NCBI GenBank assembly: GCA_900548625.1
Contig: URLO01000012.1
Span: 1 to 42,941, forward strand
DNA from: an uncultured Eubacteriales bacterium
GTDB lineage: Bacteria > Bacillota > Clostridia > Oscillospirales > Oscillospiraceae
Length of the DNA: 42,941 nucleotides
Direction: 5' to 3'
The notes beneath the pieces were generated by a model that worked only from the letters and a program-made list of their open reading frames with translations, did not search any database and was not told the origin of the DNA. The stretch's first letter is position 1. Each line of letters begins with the position of its first letter. Shown piece by piece: positions 25,067-34,112 of the stretch. A program made the translations under genes and the position numbers.

Positions 25067-25372
25067 GGCCGGCCCATGGCAAGACTGTACACCCTTCTTC
25101 GAATACGCACTACACCCGTTACCCTTACAGCCAGCTCGGAAACGGCTGCCTCACGGCACACGGGGTGGGCTGCTTAGTGCTGCTTGGTTCCCCACCTGAC
25201 ACGGTTCACAGAGCCCCGTTGCGTAAGACCGAATCTTCAACGCCGCTTATAAGGGTCAGACGATACAATACGTACCCTCGGTCGGGATTTCCTCCCCGCT
25301 GTAGCGGATTGCGGGTAACAAGGCACCGCTATCTCCCCGAGTAGTACAGCCTCGCCATGGGTCGGCCACGGC
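25067..25372 (-). ncRNA. ffs: Large (Bacillus/Clostridia-type) signal recognition particle RNA
   Basis: The minus strand begins GGCCGACCCATGGC and ends GCCATGGGCCGGCC followed by five Ts, so the two ends pair over about 14 positions with one mismatch. Near the 3' third is the helix 8 signature GTCAGGTGGGGAACCAAGCA with a GGAA tetraloop and flanking AGCAGCACTAAG, the Ffh-binding core. The 5' part (GGCGAGGCTGTACTACTCGG, then GGGGAGGAAATCCC) forms the Alu domain found in Firmicutes. The length of about 306 nt matches the large bacterial SRP RNA. It starts only about 15 bp after the acpP stop, with no obvious promoter in the gap. Exact ends are estimated from pairing. Confidence 0.93.
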
Positions 25373-25387
25373 AAGAAAAATGACAGA

Positions 25388-25606
25388 TCAGTCGAGCTTG
25401 CTTTCGACGAAATCGACCAGCTCGCCGACGGTGTTGAGCTTTTCCTCCATCTCCAGATCGACGCCAAGCTCTGATTCCAGATCCATGACCATCTCCACGG
25501 TGTCGAGCGAGTCGATGCCGAGGGATTCAAACGTGGTCTCGCGGGTGATCTCATCCGCGGAAATATCAAGCTGTGCGGCCAGATAGGACTGGATCTTCTC
25601 AAACAT
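25388..25606 (-). CDS. acpP: Acyl carrier protein
   Basis: A 72-residue acidic four-helix protein that carries growing acyl chains on phosphopantetheine during fatty-acid synthesis. The attachment serine lies in the motif LGIDSLDTVEMVM. The start at 25606 (MFEKIQSYLA) has GGAGG eight bases upstream. Promoter TTGACA-N16-TATGAT lies at 25678-25705. Unlike many bacteria, the gene is not beside fab genes here but between rpoD and the SRP RNA. Confidence 0.95.
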   Translation of the reverse strand: MFEKIQSYLAAQLDISADEITRETTFESLGIDSLDTVEMVMDLESELGVDLEMEEKLNTVGELVDFVESKLD

Positions 25607-25677
25607 GCTATATTCCTCCATCCAACACACCAAAGCAGCCTTCGCGGCGGCCGGTGGCGCGGTTATGTGATAGGAAT

Positions 25678-25705
25678 ATCATACGGATTTTTCAGCCAAT
25701 GTCAA
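25678..25705 (-). promoter_or_regulatory. SigA promoter for acpP (and possibly the SRP RNA)
   Basis: Consensus TTGACA (25705-25700), a 16-bp spacer and TATGAT (25683-25678), about 72 bp before the acpP start. Confidence 0.75.
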
Positions 25706-25814
25706 GTGTTGTTTTTCAAGCGGTACGCAAAATGCATGGTTTTTGACGGTTTTTGCGCGATTTTCATGAAGAACAGCGACTTTTTCGGCAGAAGGATATG
25801 GAGCGGTAGGACGC

Positions 25815-26990
<1,176 letters not shown>

Positions 26991-26991
26991 C

Positions 26992-28734
26992 TCAGCCACC
27001 GTATCCTTTCTTTTCCCGGAGACGCTCGGCCATTGCCAGCAGCGCCTCGCCGCCCGAGCCGGTTCTGCGTGCGTCCTCCTGACGGATGACGTCCACATAA
27101 TCGCGCAGGGCATCCTCATTGACGATCTGGTCGTCCTTGTTTGCGACCGCCGAAAGGTGCGCCATCTCCTCGGGAGAGAACGTCCCCTCCAGCGCGCCGA
27201 GACTCACCGCTTGACCGGTGCCGTTTCTGGCGGCAAGCTCGGCATAGACCCTGCCCAGAAGCGGGCAGGAAAACTGCTCCGGCCGGAGCGTCACGCTGCC
27301 GAGCAGAGCCGGTTCCTTGAGAACGAGCCGCAGAAGTCCTTCCTCCGCCATCGCCGAACGCACGTTGTCATAGCGAATGCCCTTGACATGGGGCTGCTGC
27401 TGCTTCGCGGGCGCGAGGTCCTGGGCTTCCTGCTTCTTTTTTTCACGCGCAATGCGCTTTTTGAATGCTTTTTGCACCTCCAGCTTGATGGCGTCGTAGC
27501 TGACGCCCGCGGCCTCAGCGGCGCGGCGGCCGTAGACCTCGCGCTCGACCGCGCTCTGGAGCGTGGAGATCATCTCTGCCGCGTCCGACAAGAACGCCAC
27601 ACGCTGGTCATCCTGCGTCAGGTCGTATTTGCGCCGGAGCGATTGGAGGCGGTATTCGGCCTGATTTTCCGACTGATCGAGCAGGAGGCTGAAGCGGTCG
27701 GCGCCGAACTTCCGCAGAAACTCGTCAGGGTCCTTCGCGCCCTGCATCCGCAGGATCTTCACCTGAAGACCGACCTTCTCGAGCATCGGAATGGCGCGGC
27801 GGGTCGCATTCTGCCCGGCCTCGTCGCCGTCATAGATCAGAACGATCTGATTGGTATATTTCGCAAGAAGATTGGCATGCTCCTCGGTCAGCGAGGTGCC
27901 GAGCGACGCGACGGCGCAGTCAAAGCCGTACTGGTGCAGGGCAATCGCGTCCATATAGCCCTCGGTGAGGATGATCCGTCCCTGCTTGCTCTTTTTGGCG
28001 ATGTTCAGGGCAAAGAGATTTTTCCGTTTGTTAAAAATGATGGTCTCGGGCGAGTTCAGATATTTTGGCGTCGAGTCGTCCATCACGCGCCCGCCGAAGC
28101 CGATGATGTTGCCGCGCACATCGATGATGGGGAACATCAGGCGGTTTCGGAAGCGGTCGTAAATGCCGCCCTTCTGCGACTTGACCGCAAGACCCGCCTC
28201 CAGAAGCTCCTCCTTGGTGTAGCCCTTTTTTACCATCTCGTCGAGCAGCGACGACCACTCGTTCGGCGCAAAGCCGAGCCCGAAGCGCGTCACGGTCGAG
28301 CGTGAGAGCGCACGCTTGGTGATGTATTGCCGCGCCTCCTCACCGCACGGAGCAAGGAGCTGGGTGTGGAAAAACCGTGCCGCGTCCTTGCTCAGCGCCC
28401 AAAAGCGCTCCTGCTTTTTGTAGGTGGAGGCGTATTCGCGGTCATCCGGAACCTCCAGCCCCGCGCGCTTGGCAAGAAAGCGGACGGCATCAGGATAGTC
28501 GAGATTTTCGATCTCCATCGTGAAATTGATGACGCCGCCGCCCTTGTGGCAGCCGAAGCAGTAGTAGATGCCCTTGTCCGGCGCAACCGAGAAGGAGGGC
28601 GTTTTTTCTGAGTGGAACGGGCAGAGGCCGAACAGATTGCCGCCCTTGCGCGTCAGAGAAACGTACTGGCTGACAACATCCTCAATGGGATTGCGGACGG
28701 TCAGCTCGTCGAGAAATGCCTGTGGGAAGGGCAT
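26992..28734 (-). CDS. dnaG: DNA primase
   Basis: A 580-residue primase that makes RNA primers for replication. It has an N-terminal CHC2 zinc domain (LCPFHSEKTPSF, YYCFGCHKGG) and a TOPRIM core with ILTEGYMDAIAL and LIYDGDEAGQNAT. The C-terminal helicase-binding domain is shortish and ends in a Lys/Gly tail. The start at 28734 (MPFPQAFLDEL) has AAAGGAGG six bases before it. It is followed without a gap by rpoD. Confidence 0.97.
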   Translation of the reverse strand: MPFPQAFLDELTVRNPIEDVVSQYVSLTRKGGNLFGLCPFHSEKTPSFSVAPDKGIYYCFGCHKGGGVINFTMEIENLDYPDAVRFLAKRAGLEVPDDREYASTYKKQERFWALSKDAARFFHTQLLAPCGEEARQYITKRALSRSTVTRFGLGFAPNEWSSLLDEMVKKGYTKEELLEAGLAVKSQKGGIYDRFRNRLMFPIIDVRGNIIGFGGRVMDDSTPKYLNSPETIIFNKRKNLFALNIAKKSKQGRIILTEGYMDAIALHQYGFDCAVASLGTSLTEEHANLLAKYTNQIVLIYDGDEAGQNATRRAIPMLEKVGLQVKILRMQGAKDPDEFLRKFGADRFSLLLDQSENQAEYRLQSLRRKYDLTQDDQRVAFLSDAAEMISTLQSAVEREVYGRRAAEAAGVSYDAIKLEVQKAFKKRIAREKKKQEAQDLAPAKQQQPHVKGIRYDNVRSAMAEEGLLRLVLKEPALLGSVTLRPEQFSCPLLGRVYAELAARNGTGQAVSLGALEGTFSPEEMAHLSAVANKDDQIVNEDALRDYVDVIRQEDARRTGSGGEALLAMAERLREKKGYGG

Positions 28735-28811
28735 GGAGGGCCTCCTTTCTGCACCCAAAGGCGCGGTTTCCGCAGCGTTTTGGCGGCTACGGCTCCATTC
28801 CGGCTGCCGTC

Positions 28812-29816
28812 CTATCGGACCTGCCAGGTCGTGGGAATGAACAGCTCCGAGTATTTGTAGACCGCGTAGCGGTCAGTCATACCGGCGATATAGTCGCAGA
28901 CGATGCGGTCCATGCCGTCAAAGTCGAGCTGAGGAATGAAATCCGCAGGCAGCTTCAGCGGATTTTTGCTGTAATAGTCATAGAGTCTTCGGATGATGTC
29001 CTTGGCCTTGGACTCCTCGCCCTTGGCCTTGGAATTGGTGTAGACGCGGGCGAACATGAATGTGCGCAGGCGATCCATCGCCGCGGAGACCTCGGGCTGC
29101 ATACCGAGCACGCCCGTCTGCTCCGTGTTTTCGATCATGTTCATGACCAGCGTGTTGATGCGCTCCGAATGTGCGTGGCCGAGGATATCCGTGATGTCGC
29201 GCGGAATGTCGGCCTCCGTCAAAAGCCCCGCGCGCATGGCGTCGTCAATGTCGTGATTGATGTATGCGATGCGGTCGGAGGTGCGGACGATCTGCCCCTC
29301 AAGCGTTTCGGGGATGAAGCTTCCGGTGTGGCCGAGAATGCCCATCCGCACTTCATAGGTGAGGTTCAGACCCGCGCCGTCACGTTCGAGCTTGTCCACC
29401 ACGCGCAGAGACTGCTCATTGTGGCGGAAGGGACGCCCGGTGACGTCGCTCAGCGCAGCCTCGCCCGCGTGACCGAACGGCGTGTGGCCGAGATCATGTC
29501 CGTAGGCGGCGGCCTCCGCAAGATCCTCATTCAGACGCAGCCCGCGGCAGATCGTCCGCGCGATGCGCGAGACCTCCAACGTGTGTGTCATGCGGGTGCG
29601 GTAATGATCGCCCTCCGGAGAGAGAAAAACCTGCGTTTTGTGCATGAGTCGGCGGAAGGATTTGCTGTGGAGGATGCGGTCAGCGTCACGCTGATAGCAG
29701 GTGCGCATCTCGTTGGCCTCCTCGGGGTAGAGCCGCCCCTTCGTTTCGGCGGATCTCTGCGCCAGCGGCGACAGGACCCGATATTCTTCCTGCTCGATGC
29801 GCTCCCGAACGGTCAT
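28812..29816 (-). CDS. dGTP triphosphohydrolase-like HD-domain protein
   Basis: A 334-residue HD-domain phosphohydrolase of the Dgt family, removing triphosphate from deoxynucleotides. The metal ligands are seen in RMTHTLEVSRIAR and AAAYGHDLGHTPFGHAGE. FRRLMHKTQVF and the N-terminal RSAETKGRLYPE are also typical of the short Gram-positive subgroup. GGGAGG lies eight bases before the ATG. It lies 77 bp upstream of dnaG on the same strand with no clear terminator between, a common arrangement in Clostridia. Confidence 0.93.
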   Translation of the reverse strand: MTVRERIEQEEYRVLSPLAQRSAETKGRLYPEEANEMRTCYQRDADRILHSKSFRRLMHKTQVFLSPEGDHYRTRMTHTLEVSRIARTICRGLRLNEDLAEAAAYGHDLGHTPFGHAGEAALSDVTGRPFRHNEQSLRVVDKLERDGAGLNLTYEVRMGILGHTGSFIPETLEGQIVRTSDRIAYINHDIDDAMRAGLLTEADIPRDITDILGHAHSERINTLVMNMIENTEQTGVLGMQPEVSAAMDRLRTFMFARVYTNSKAKGEESKAKDIIRRLYDYYSKNPLKLPADFIPQLDFDGMDRIVCDYIAGMTDRYAVYKYSELFIPTTWQVR

Positions 29817-29887
29817 GCGTCCGCCCTCCCTTTTCTATATCTGGCTTTATATTAGCGCGAAAAAGTGAACTTGTTTTGAACACTTCG

Positions 29888-30517
29888 TTACTTTTTGACT
29901 TTTTCCGCGCGGTAAATGCTTCCTGTCTTTTTCGGGAGGACAGTCCCTGCCGAAAGCTCGCGCAGACGCACAGTGAGCGCCTCGAGCTTTGCCTGCGGGA
30001 TGCAGCCGTGCAGCAGCACATCGGCGGCAAATTCGGTGCTCAGCTCCTCGCCGTCCTGTGCCGCCAGCTCCAGCCGTGCGCGCTCCAGAAACGCATAGCT
30101 GCATGAGATATCCACGCAGTCCCACACGCAGCGGCGCGCGATGCCTGCCGCGTCGAGCGCCATTTTGGCGGCCTTTGCATAGGCACGCGTCAGTCCGCCG
30201 GCACCCAGCAGGATGCCGCCGAAGTAACGCGTCACGATGCAGACGACATTTTGCACGTTCTCGCGGTCAAAGACCGCCAGCATCGGCTGCCCGGCGGTGC
30301 CCTGCGGCTCGCCGTCGTCCGAGGCGCGTACCGCGCCGCTCGCCAGCCGGTAGCAGAAGCAGTGGTGCCGCGCGTCATAGTGCTTCTTTTTCACCGCTTC
30401 GATGCAGGCGCGCGCCTCCTGCTCGCTCTCGACGGGATAGACCGCGCCGATGAAGCGGGATTTTTTTTCGATAAGCTCCGCCTCGGCATGTGCCGCGGGG
30501 ATCAGGTATTCTTCCAT
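29888..30517 (-). CDS. YigZ/IMPACT-family protein
   Basis: A 209-residue protein with the UPF0029 N-terminal domain (EKKSRFIGAVYPVESEQEA, then ARHHCFCYRL, DDGEPQGTAGQPML) and GGILLGAGGLTRAYAKA, the family signatures. A DUF1949-like C-terminal domain follows. Relatives include yeast Yih1/IMPACT and E. coli YigZ; a ribosome- or translation-linked role is suspected but unproven. The ATG at 30517 is 8 bp after the hflX stop, so the two are co-transcribed. Confidence 0.9.
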   Translation of the reverse strand: MEEYLIPAAHAEAELIEKKSRFIGAVYPVESEQEARACIEAVKKKHYDARHHCFCYRLASGAVRASDDGEPQGTAGQPMLAVFDRENVQNVVCIVTRYFGGILLGAGGLTRAYAKAAKMALDAAGIARRCVWDCVDISCSYAFLERARLELAAQDGEELSTEFAADVLLHGCIPQAKLEALTVRLRELSAGTVLPKKTGSIYRAEKVKK

Positions 30518-30525
30518 AGCCTCTC

Positions 30526-31782
30526 TCACTCCGCCTTGTATTGCCGCAGCCTTCCGAACAGCGTCTCGTCCATGATCGCCTCGACAGCGATGCCGTCCGG
30601 CTGGTACTCGCACGAGAGCACCTTCGCCTGCGAGTGCAGGACATCGACCTGCCCGCCCATCGAGTAGGGGAGCAGCAGCTTCACATGATGAAGCCCGCGG
30701 CCCAGAAGTGTTTCCGCTGTTTTCTTCAGCTCCTCGATGCCCATGCCGGTTGCGGCGGAGATGGCGACGGCGTCTCTGCCGCGCGGGATCTCGTCATCGG
30801 GGAGAAGGTCACACTTGTTATAGCAGTCGATGACCGGGACGCCGGGCTTTGCAAGCTCGCCGATCAGCCGCTCGACCACCTGCATATGCGCTGTGCGCTC
30901 AGGGTCGGAGGCATCGATGACATGGATGAGAAGGTCTGCGTATTCAAGTTCCTCGAGCGTTGCCTTGAACGCCTCGACCAGATGGTGGGGGAGCTTTGCG
31001 ATGAAGCCGACCGTGTCCGACAGCAGCACGTCGCAGGTGTCACTGAGCGTGAGCTGCCGCGTGGTGGTGTCGAGCGTGTCAAACAGCCGGTTGTTGGCGG
31101 GGATGTCCGCGCCGGTCAGAAGGTTGAGCAGCGTGGATTTCCCCGCATTCGTGTAACCGACGAGCGCCACGACCGGGACGCTGTTTTTGATGCGGCGCTG
31201 CCGCTGGACGGCGCGCACCTTGCGCACCTCGGCCAGCTCCTCACGGAGCTTCTGGATGCGCGAGCGGATGTAGCGCCGGTCAGTCTCAAGCTGCGTTTCG
31301 CCGGGGCCTCTGGTGCCGATGCCGCCGCCGAGACGGCCCATTTCCTCGTTCCAGACCGTGAGGCGGGGGAGATAATACTGATACTGCGCAAGCTCCACCT
31401 GGAGCTTGCCCTCGCGCGTTCTGGCGCGCTGGGCGAAGATGTCGAGGATGAGCGCACTCCGGTCAAGGACCGGCGTTTTCATCAGGTCTTCCAGCGCGCG
31501 AAGCTGCGAGGGGGTGAGGTCGTTGTCAAATATAACAAGATTGGCGCCGCCGTTTTGTACCATCTGGCGAACCTCGTCGGCTTTTCCCTCGCCGATGAAA
31601 GAGTGCGGATCGGGCGTGTGCCTGTTTTGCAGCACCTTTCCCACGCACTCGCCGCCCGCCGCCTCCAGCAGCGCCTCCAGCTCGTCCAGCGTTTTTTCGC
31701 TGGAGGTCTCCTCGGGCGTGAAGCAGTCGGCGTTCAGGCCGACCAGAACCGCCCGGTCAATGATGATCTTTTTTTCGTCCAT
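30526..31782 (-). CDS. hflX: GTPase HflX
   Basis: A 418-residue ribosome-associated GTPase that splits stalled 70S ribosomes under stress. The N-terminal domain has LDELEALLEAAGG and FDNDLTPSQLRALED; the linker has RARTREGKLQVELAQYQYYL and GGGIGTRGPGETQLE. The G domain has P-loop GYTNAGKST, DTVGFI, and NKCD, in the usual order. The start at 31782 (MDEKKIIID) has GGAG seven bases upstream. First gene of the pair with the YigZ protein. Confidence 0.97.
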   Translation of the reverse strand: MDEKKIIIDRAVLVGLNADCFTPEETSSEKTLDELEALLEAAGGECVGKVLQNRHTPDPHSFIGEGKADEVRQMVQNGGANLVIFDNDLTPSQLRALEDLMKTPVLDRSALILDIFAQRARTREGKLQVELAQYQYYLPRLTVWNEEMGRLGGGIGTRGPGETQLETDRRYIRSRIQKLREELAEVRKVRAVQRQRRIKNSVPVVALVGYTNAGKSTLLNLLTGADIPANNRLFDTLDTTTRQLTLSDTCDVLLSDTVGFIAKLPHHLVEAFKATLEELEYADLLIHVIDASDPERTAHMQVVERLIGELAKPGVPVIDCYNKCDLLPDDEIPRGRDAVAISAATGMGIEELKKTAETLLGRGLHHVKLLLPYSMGGQVDVLHSQAKVLSCEYQPDGIAVEAIMDETLFGRLRQYKAE

Positions 31783-31842
31783 ATATGCTCTCCATTGCCG
31801 CGTTCGCGCCGCGCCGGTCTGTGACAAAATTCGCAGGGTATG

Positions 31843-31871
31843 AAAAAAGCCCGCACCGGTACGCGGTGCGG
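31843..31871 (-). terminator. Intrinsic terminator after rpmE
   Basis: On the minus strand CCGCACC-GCGTACC-GGTGCGG is followed by GCTTTTTTC, 11 bp past the rpmE stop. Confidence 0.85.
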
Positions 31872-31881
31872 ACTTTGCTTC

Positions 31882-32082
31882 TTACTTCAGGCCGTATTTT
31901 CTGTTGAAACGGTCGACACGTCCACCGGTGTCAACAAGCTTCTGCTTGCCGGTGTAGAACGGGTGACACTTGGAGCAAATTTCAACCTTAATGTCCTTTT
32001 TAGTAGAACCAGTCTCAATAACTGCACCACACGCGCATCTGATAGTAGTCTGTTCGTACTTGGGATGGATACCTTCCTTCAT
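31882..32082 (-). CDS. rpmE: 50S ribosomal protein L31, zinc-binding type
   Basis: A 66-residue ribosomal protein starting MKEGIHPKYEQTTIRCACG, with four cysteines at 16, 18, 36 and 39 (RCAC and ICSKC) that form the zinc site of the C+ type. It ends FNRKYGLK. A GAGGTG ribosome site precedes the ATG. It has its own promoter (32153-32181) and terminator. Confidence 0.98.
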   Translation of the reverse strand: MKEGIHPKYEQTTIRCACGAVIETGSTKKDIKVEICSKCHPFYTGKQKLVDTGGRVDRFNRKYGLK

Positions 32083-32152
32083 GAGTTTCACCTCTCTCAT
32101 CAGATTTCTGTAAAAAGGCAGACTGCCCTTCCCTTGGTTCAAACGCTTGGAT

Positions 32153-32181
32153 AGTATATCATGACTTTTTTCAGAATGCAA
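32153..32181 (-). promoter_or_regulatory. SigA promoter of rpmE
   Basis: TTGCAT (32181-32176), an exact 17-bp spacer and TATACT (32158-32153) with an extended TGA in front, about 70 bp before rpmE. Confidence 0.75.
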
Positions 32182-32237
32182 GCTGTTTTTTGCTTTTTTC
32201 TTCTGGAAATTTGCGGGATGTACTTGTATGGAAGCCG

Positions 32238-32822
32238 TCACTTTTTCCGATATTTCCGGAACAGCTCCCAGAGAATGACCAGAACCTGAAGCGCGGCGCA
32301 GACGATGAACAGAAGCGACAGGTTCGGGAGCCTCAGCGTCAGATACAGACACACGCCGAGCGACCAGATCAGAACCGAGATCGAAATGCTCTGCTGCCAG
32401 ATGCCCCACCAGAGGCTGGTAAAGACAATGCAGACGATGGAGGCGACAGGCACGGCAAACACGAAGAAAAGCCACGCGCGGAAGGGGACCTCCGCGATGA
32501 GAAAGGCGCTGAACAGCGCGGCGGCGATCACGAAAACCAGCGTGACCGACAGCAGCAGGATGAACATGTGATACGCGGGCTTGGACTGCTTCGGCGGCTC
32601 GATCTCTCCGATGAGGTTGCTGACAGTGATGCCGTAGAGATCGGCAATCTGCGTCAGGATGAAAATGTCGGGCAGGCTTTCTCCGCGCTCCCATTTTGAG
32701 ACGGATTTGTCGGAATAGTTCAGCTTCTCAGCGAGCGTGAGCTGCGTGTCGCTATGCGCCTTGCGGTAGGCGGCGATGTTTTTGGAGACTGTCCTGCGCA
32801 GCGTGGCTTCATCGACCTTCAA
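32238..32822 (-). CDS. XRE-family regulator with four-helix membrane domain (TTG start)
   Basis: A 194-residue protein. Residues 10-65 form an XRE helix-turn-helix (TQLTLAEKLNYSDKSVSKWE, then GESLPDIFILTQIADLYGI). From about 85 on there are four hydrophobic helices ending in a basic KYRKK tail, so it would be a membrane-anchored DNA-binding protein. The start is a TTG with AGGAGG eight bases upstream; there is no ATG in a suitable place. Regulators of this build are common in Clostridia and often sit beside transporter genes, but no such partner lies here. Confidence 0.8.
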   Translation of the reverse strand: MKVDEATLRRTVSKNIAAYRKAHSDTQLTLAEKLNYSDKSVSKWERGESLPDIFILTQIADLYGITVSNLIGEIEPPKQSKPAYHMFILLLSVTLVFVIAAALFSAFLIAEVPFRAWLFFVFAVPVASIVCIVFTSLWWGIWQQSISISVLIWSLGVCLYLTLRLPNLSLLFIVCAALQVLVILWELFRKYRKK

Positions 32823-32859
32823 ATGGAAAACCTCCTAATAAAGCTCGAAAGCATTGAAA

Positions 32860-33045
32860 AATCATCGATTTCTACTCCCAGTAGAGTCCGGCTTTCCGCA
32901 CAGTTGACCTCGGGAAACGGACGGTAGGGTGACTTTCACAGGCGCAGACGATAAAATAGAACCAGAAAAGAGATGCGCGCTGGCCTTGTGCAGAGGCAGG
33001 AAAAGTACGGTGTCATCCGAGCAGAATCTTTTTTCATCATAGCAT
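32860..33045. other. Non-coding block, possibly a conserved dispersed element
   Basis: The gap between the XRE gene and the Cof gene (32823-33205) holds no convincing gene. A stem can form from GTCCG/CGGAC with inner TTTCC/GGAAA arms near 32887-32927. On the minus strand two overlapping short frames are open across the block; one is a 33-codon frame starting MKKDSARMTPYF, the other reads VCACESHPTVRFPRSTVRKA. I recall the second peptide from many unrelated gut Clostridia entries, which would suggest conserved DNA rather than a protein; this memory is unverified. Confidence 0.4.
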
Positions 33046-33055
33046 ATTTTTCTTT

Positions 33056-33140
33056 GCGGCGCAACCCGAAGGCAAAAATGGTTCCGGCATCACACACACC
33101 GTGCCGGAGCCATTTTTGCGCCTTGTCCGGGCTGCGCCGC
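33056..33140. repeat. Long imperfect palindrome upstream of the Cof gene
   Basis: Outer arms GCGGCGCA (33056-33063) and TGCGCCGC (33133-33140) enclose a nearly continuous stem whose core is AAAAATGG-TCCGGCA against TGCCGGA-CCATTTTT (about 33074-33118). T runs occur on both sides of the core, so it may terminate transcription in either direction. It is larger than a normal terminator. Confidence 0.65.
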
Positions 33141-33205
33141 TTGATTTTACAGGACGCGGCTGGTAAAATACAGGCATCGTTACAATATGGGAAAGTGAGA
33201 ACAAT

Positions 33206-34039
33206 ATGGCGATCAGGCTTGTCGCCGTCGACATGGACGGCACATTATTAAATGAAGAAAAAAAGGTCACCTCGCGCACACAGCGCGCCGTGCGCGACGC
33301 CATCGCCCACGGGCTGGACGTCGTTTTCTGCACGGGACGGACGCTTTGCGAGTGTGACGAGATCATTGCCGCGCTGCCGGAGGTTCGGTACCTGATCTCC
33401 AGCAACGGTGCGCGCGTCTGGGATCTGCACGAAAACCGCATTTTGACAGAGCACTGCTTCGCGCCGGAGCGCAGCCTCTGCCTGACAGAGCGGCTGCTGG
33501 CCTTTGACGGGCTGATCGCCGTCTTTACCGGAACGCGGATCACGACCTGCAAGGGCTGGGAGCAGCGTGCCTTTGACGTGTTCACGCCGGTCATTGCACG
33601 GCACACGGTAAAATACTACCATCCCGACGAGGCACAGCTGGACTATGCGGCCGGCAAGCACGGCGCGGTCGAGAAGATCTTCTGCATGTTCGTCTCTGAA
33701 GCGGAGCGTGACCGCGCATGGGACGCCGTGCGTGATATCCCCTGCGATATCGTCGTTTCAGCGGCGGACAACCTTGAACTGACGGAGCCGGGTGTCAACA
33801 AGGGCGCCAGCCTCGCGGGCCTGATGGAGCGGCTGGGTCTCGTGCCGGAGGAGGTCATGGCCATCGGCGACAGCGGAAACGACGTGAGCATGCTCTCCTA
33901 TGCGGGGCTTCCGGCGGCCATGGGCAATGCCGACCCGCAGCTCAAGGCGCTGGCAAAGCTCGTGCTGCCGACCAATGAGGAGGACGGCGTGGCGTGGGCG
34001 CTTGACCGCCTGACGGCGGGGACGCTGCCGCAGGGCTGA
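33206..34039 (+). CDS. Cof-type HAD-superfamily phosphatase
   Basis: A 277-residue HAD hydrolase of the Cof/IIB type. It has motif I VAVDMDGTLL with the nucleophilic Asp near 8, motif II FCTGRT, and motif III/IV around NKGASLAGLMERLG and AIGDSGNDVSMLSYAG. A class IIB cap domain lies between motifs II and III. Such enzymes dephosphorylate sugar phosphates or pyridoxal and flavin phosphates; the substrate here is unknown. The ribosome site is weak (GTGAG). No partner gene is evident. Confidence 0.92.
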   Translation: MAIRLVAVDMDGTLLNEEKKVTSRTQRAVRDAIAHGLDVVFCTGRTLCECDEIIAALPEVRYLISSNGARVWDLHENRILTEHCFAPERSLCLTERLLAFDGLIAVFTGTRITTCKGWEQRAFDVFTPVIARHTVKYYHPDEAQLDYAAGKHGAVEKIFCMFVSEAERDRAWDAVRDIPCDIVVSAADNLELTEPGVNKGASLAGLMERLGLVPEEVMAIGDSGNDVSMLSYAGLPAAMGNADPQLKALAKLVLPTNEEDGVAWALDRLTAGTLPQG

Positions 34040-34112
34040 CAGGGCAGAGGCAGAAAGCGAAACACATTATATTTGTATCAACATTACACGGTAAGGAAAA
34101 GGAGTGCGCATC

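Noticed and set aside
25081..25602. Open frames across the SRP RNA region and antisense to acpP
   Set aside because: The sequence is explained by the SRP RNA secondary structure and by the acyl carrier protein in another frame.
31882..32694. 270-codon frame ending in the L31 sequence
   Set aside because: Only the last 66 codons match L31; the rest is antisense or out of frame to the XRE gene and crosses the rpmE promoter.
32860..33045. RNase P RNA, 6S RNA or a known riboswitch
   Set aside because: The conserved cores I know for these classes (for example the RNase P GAGGAAAGTCC motif) are not present; only an unspecific hairpin is visible.
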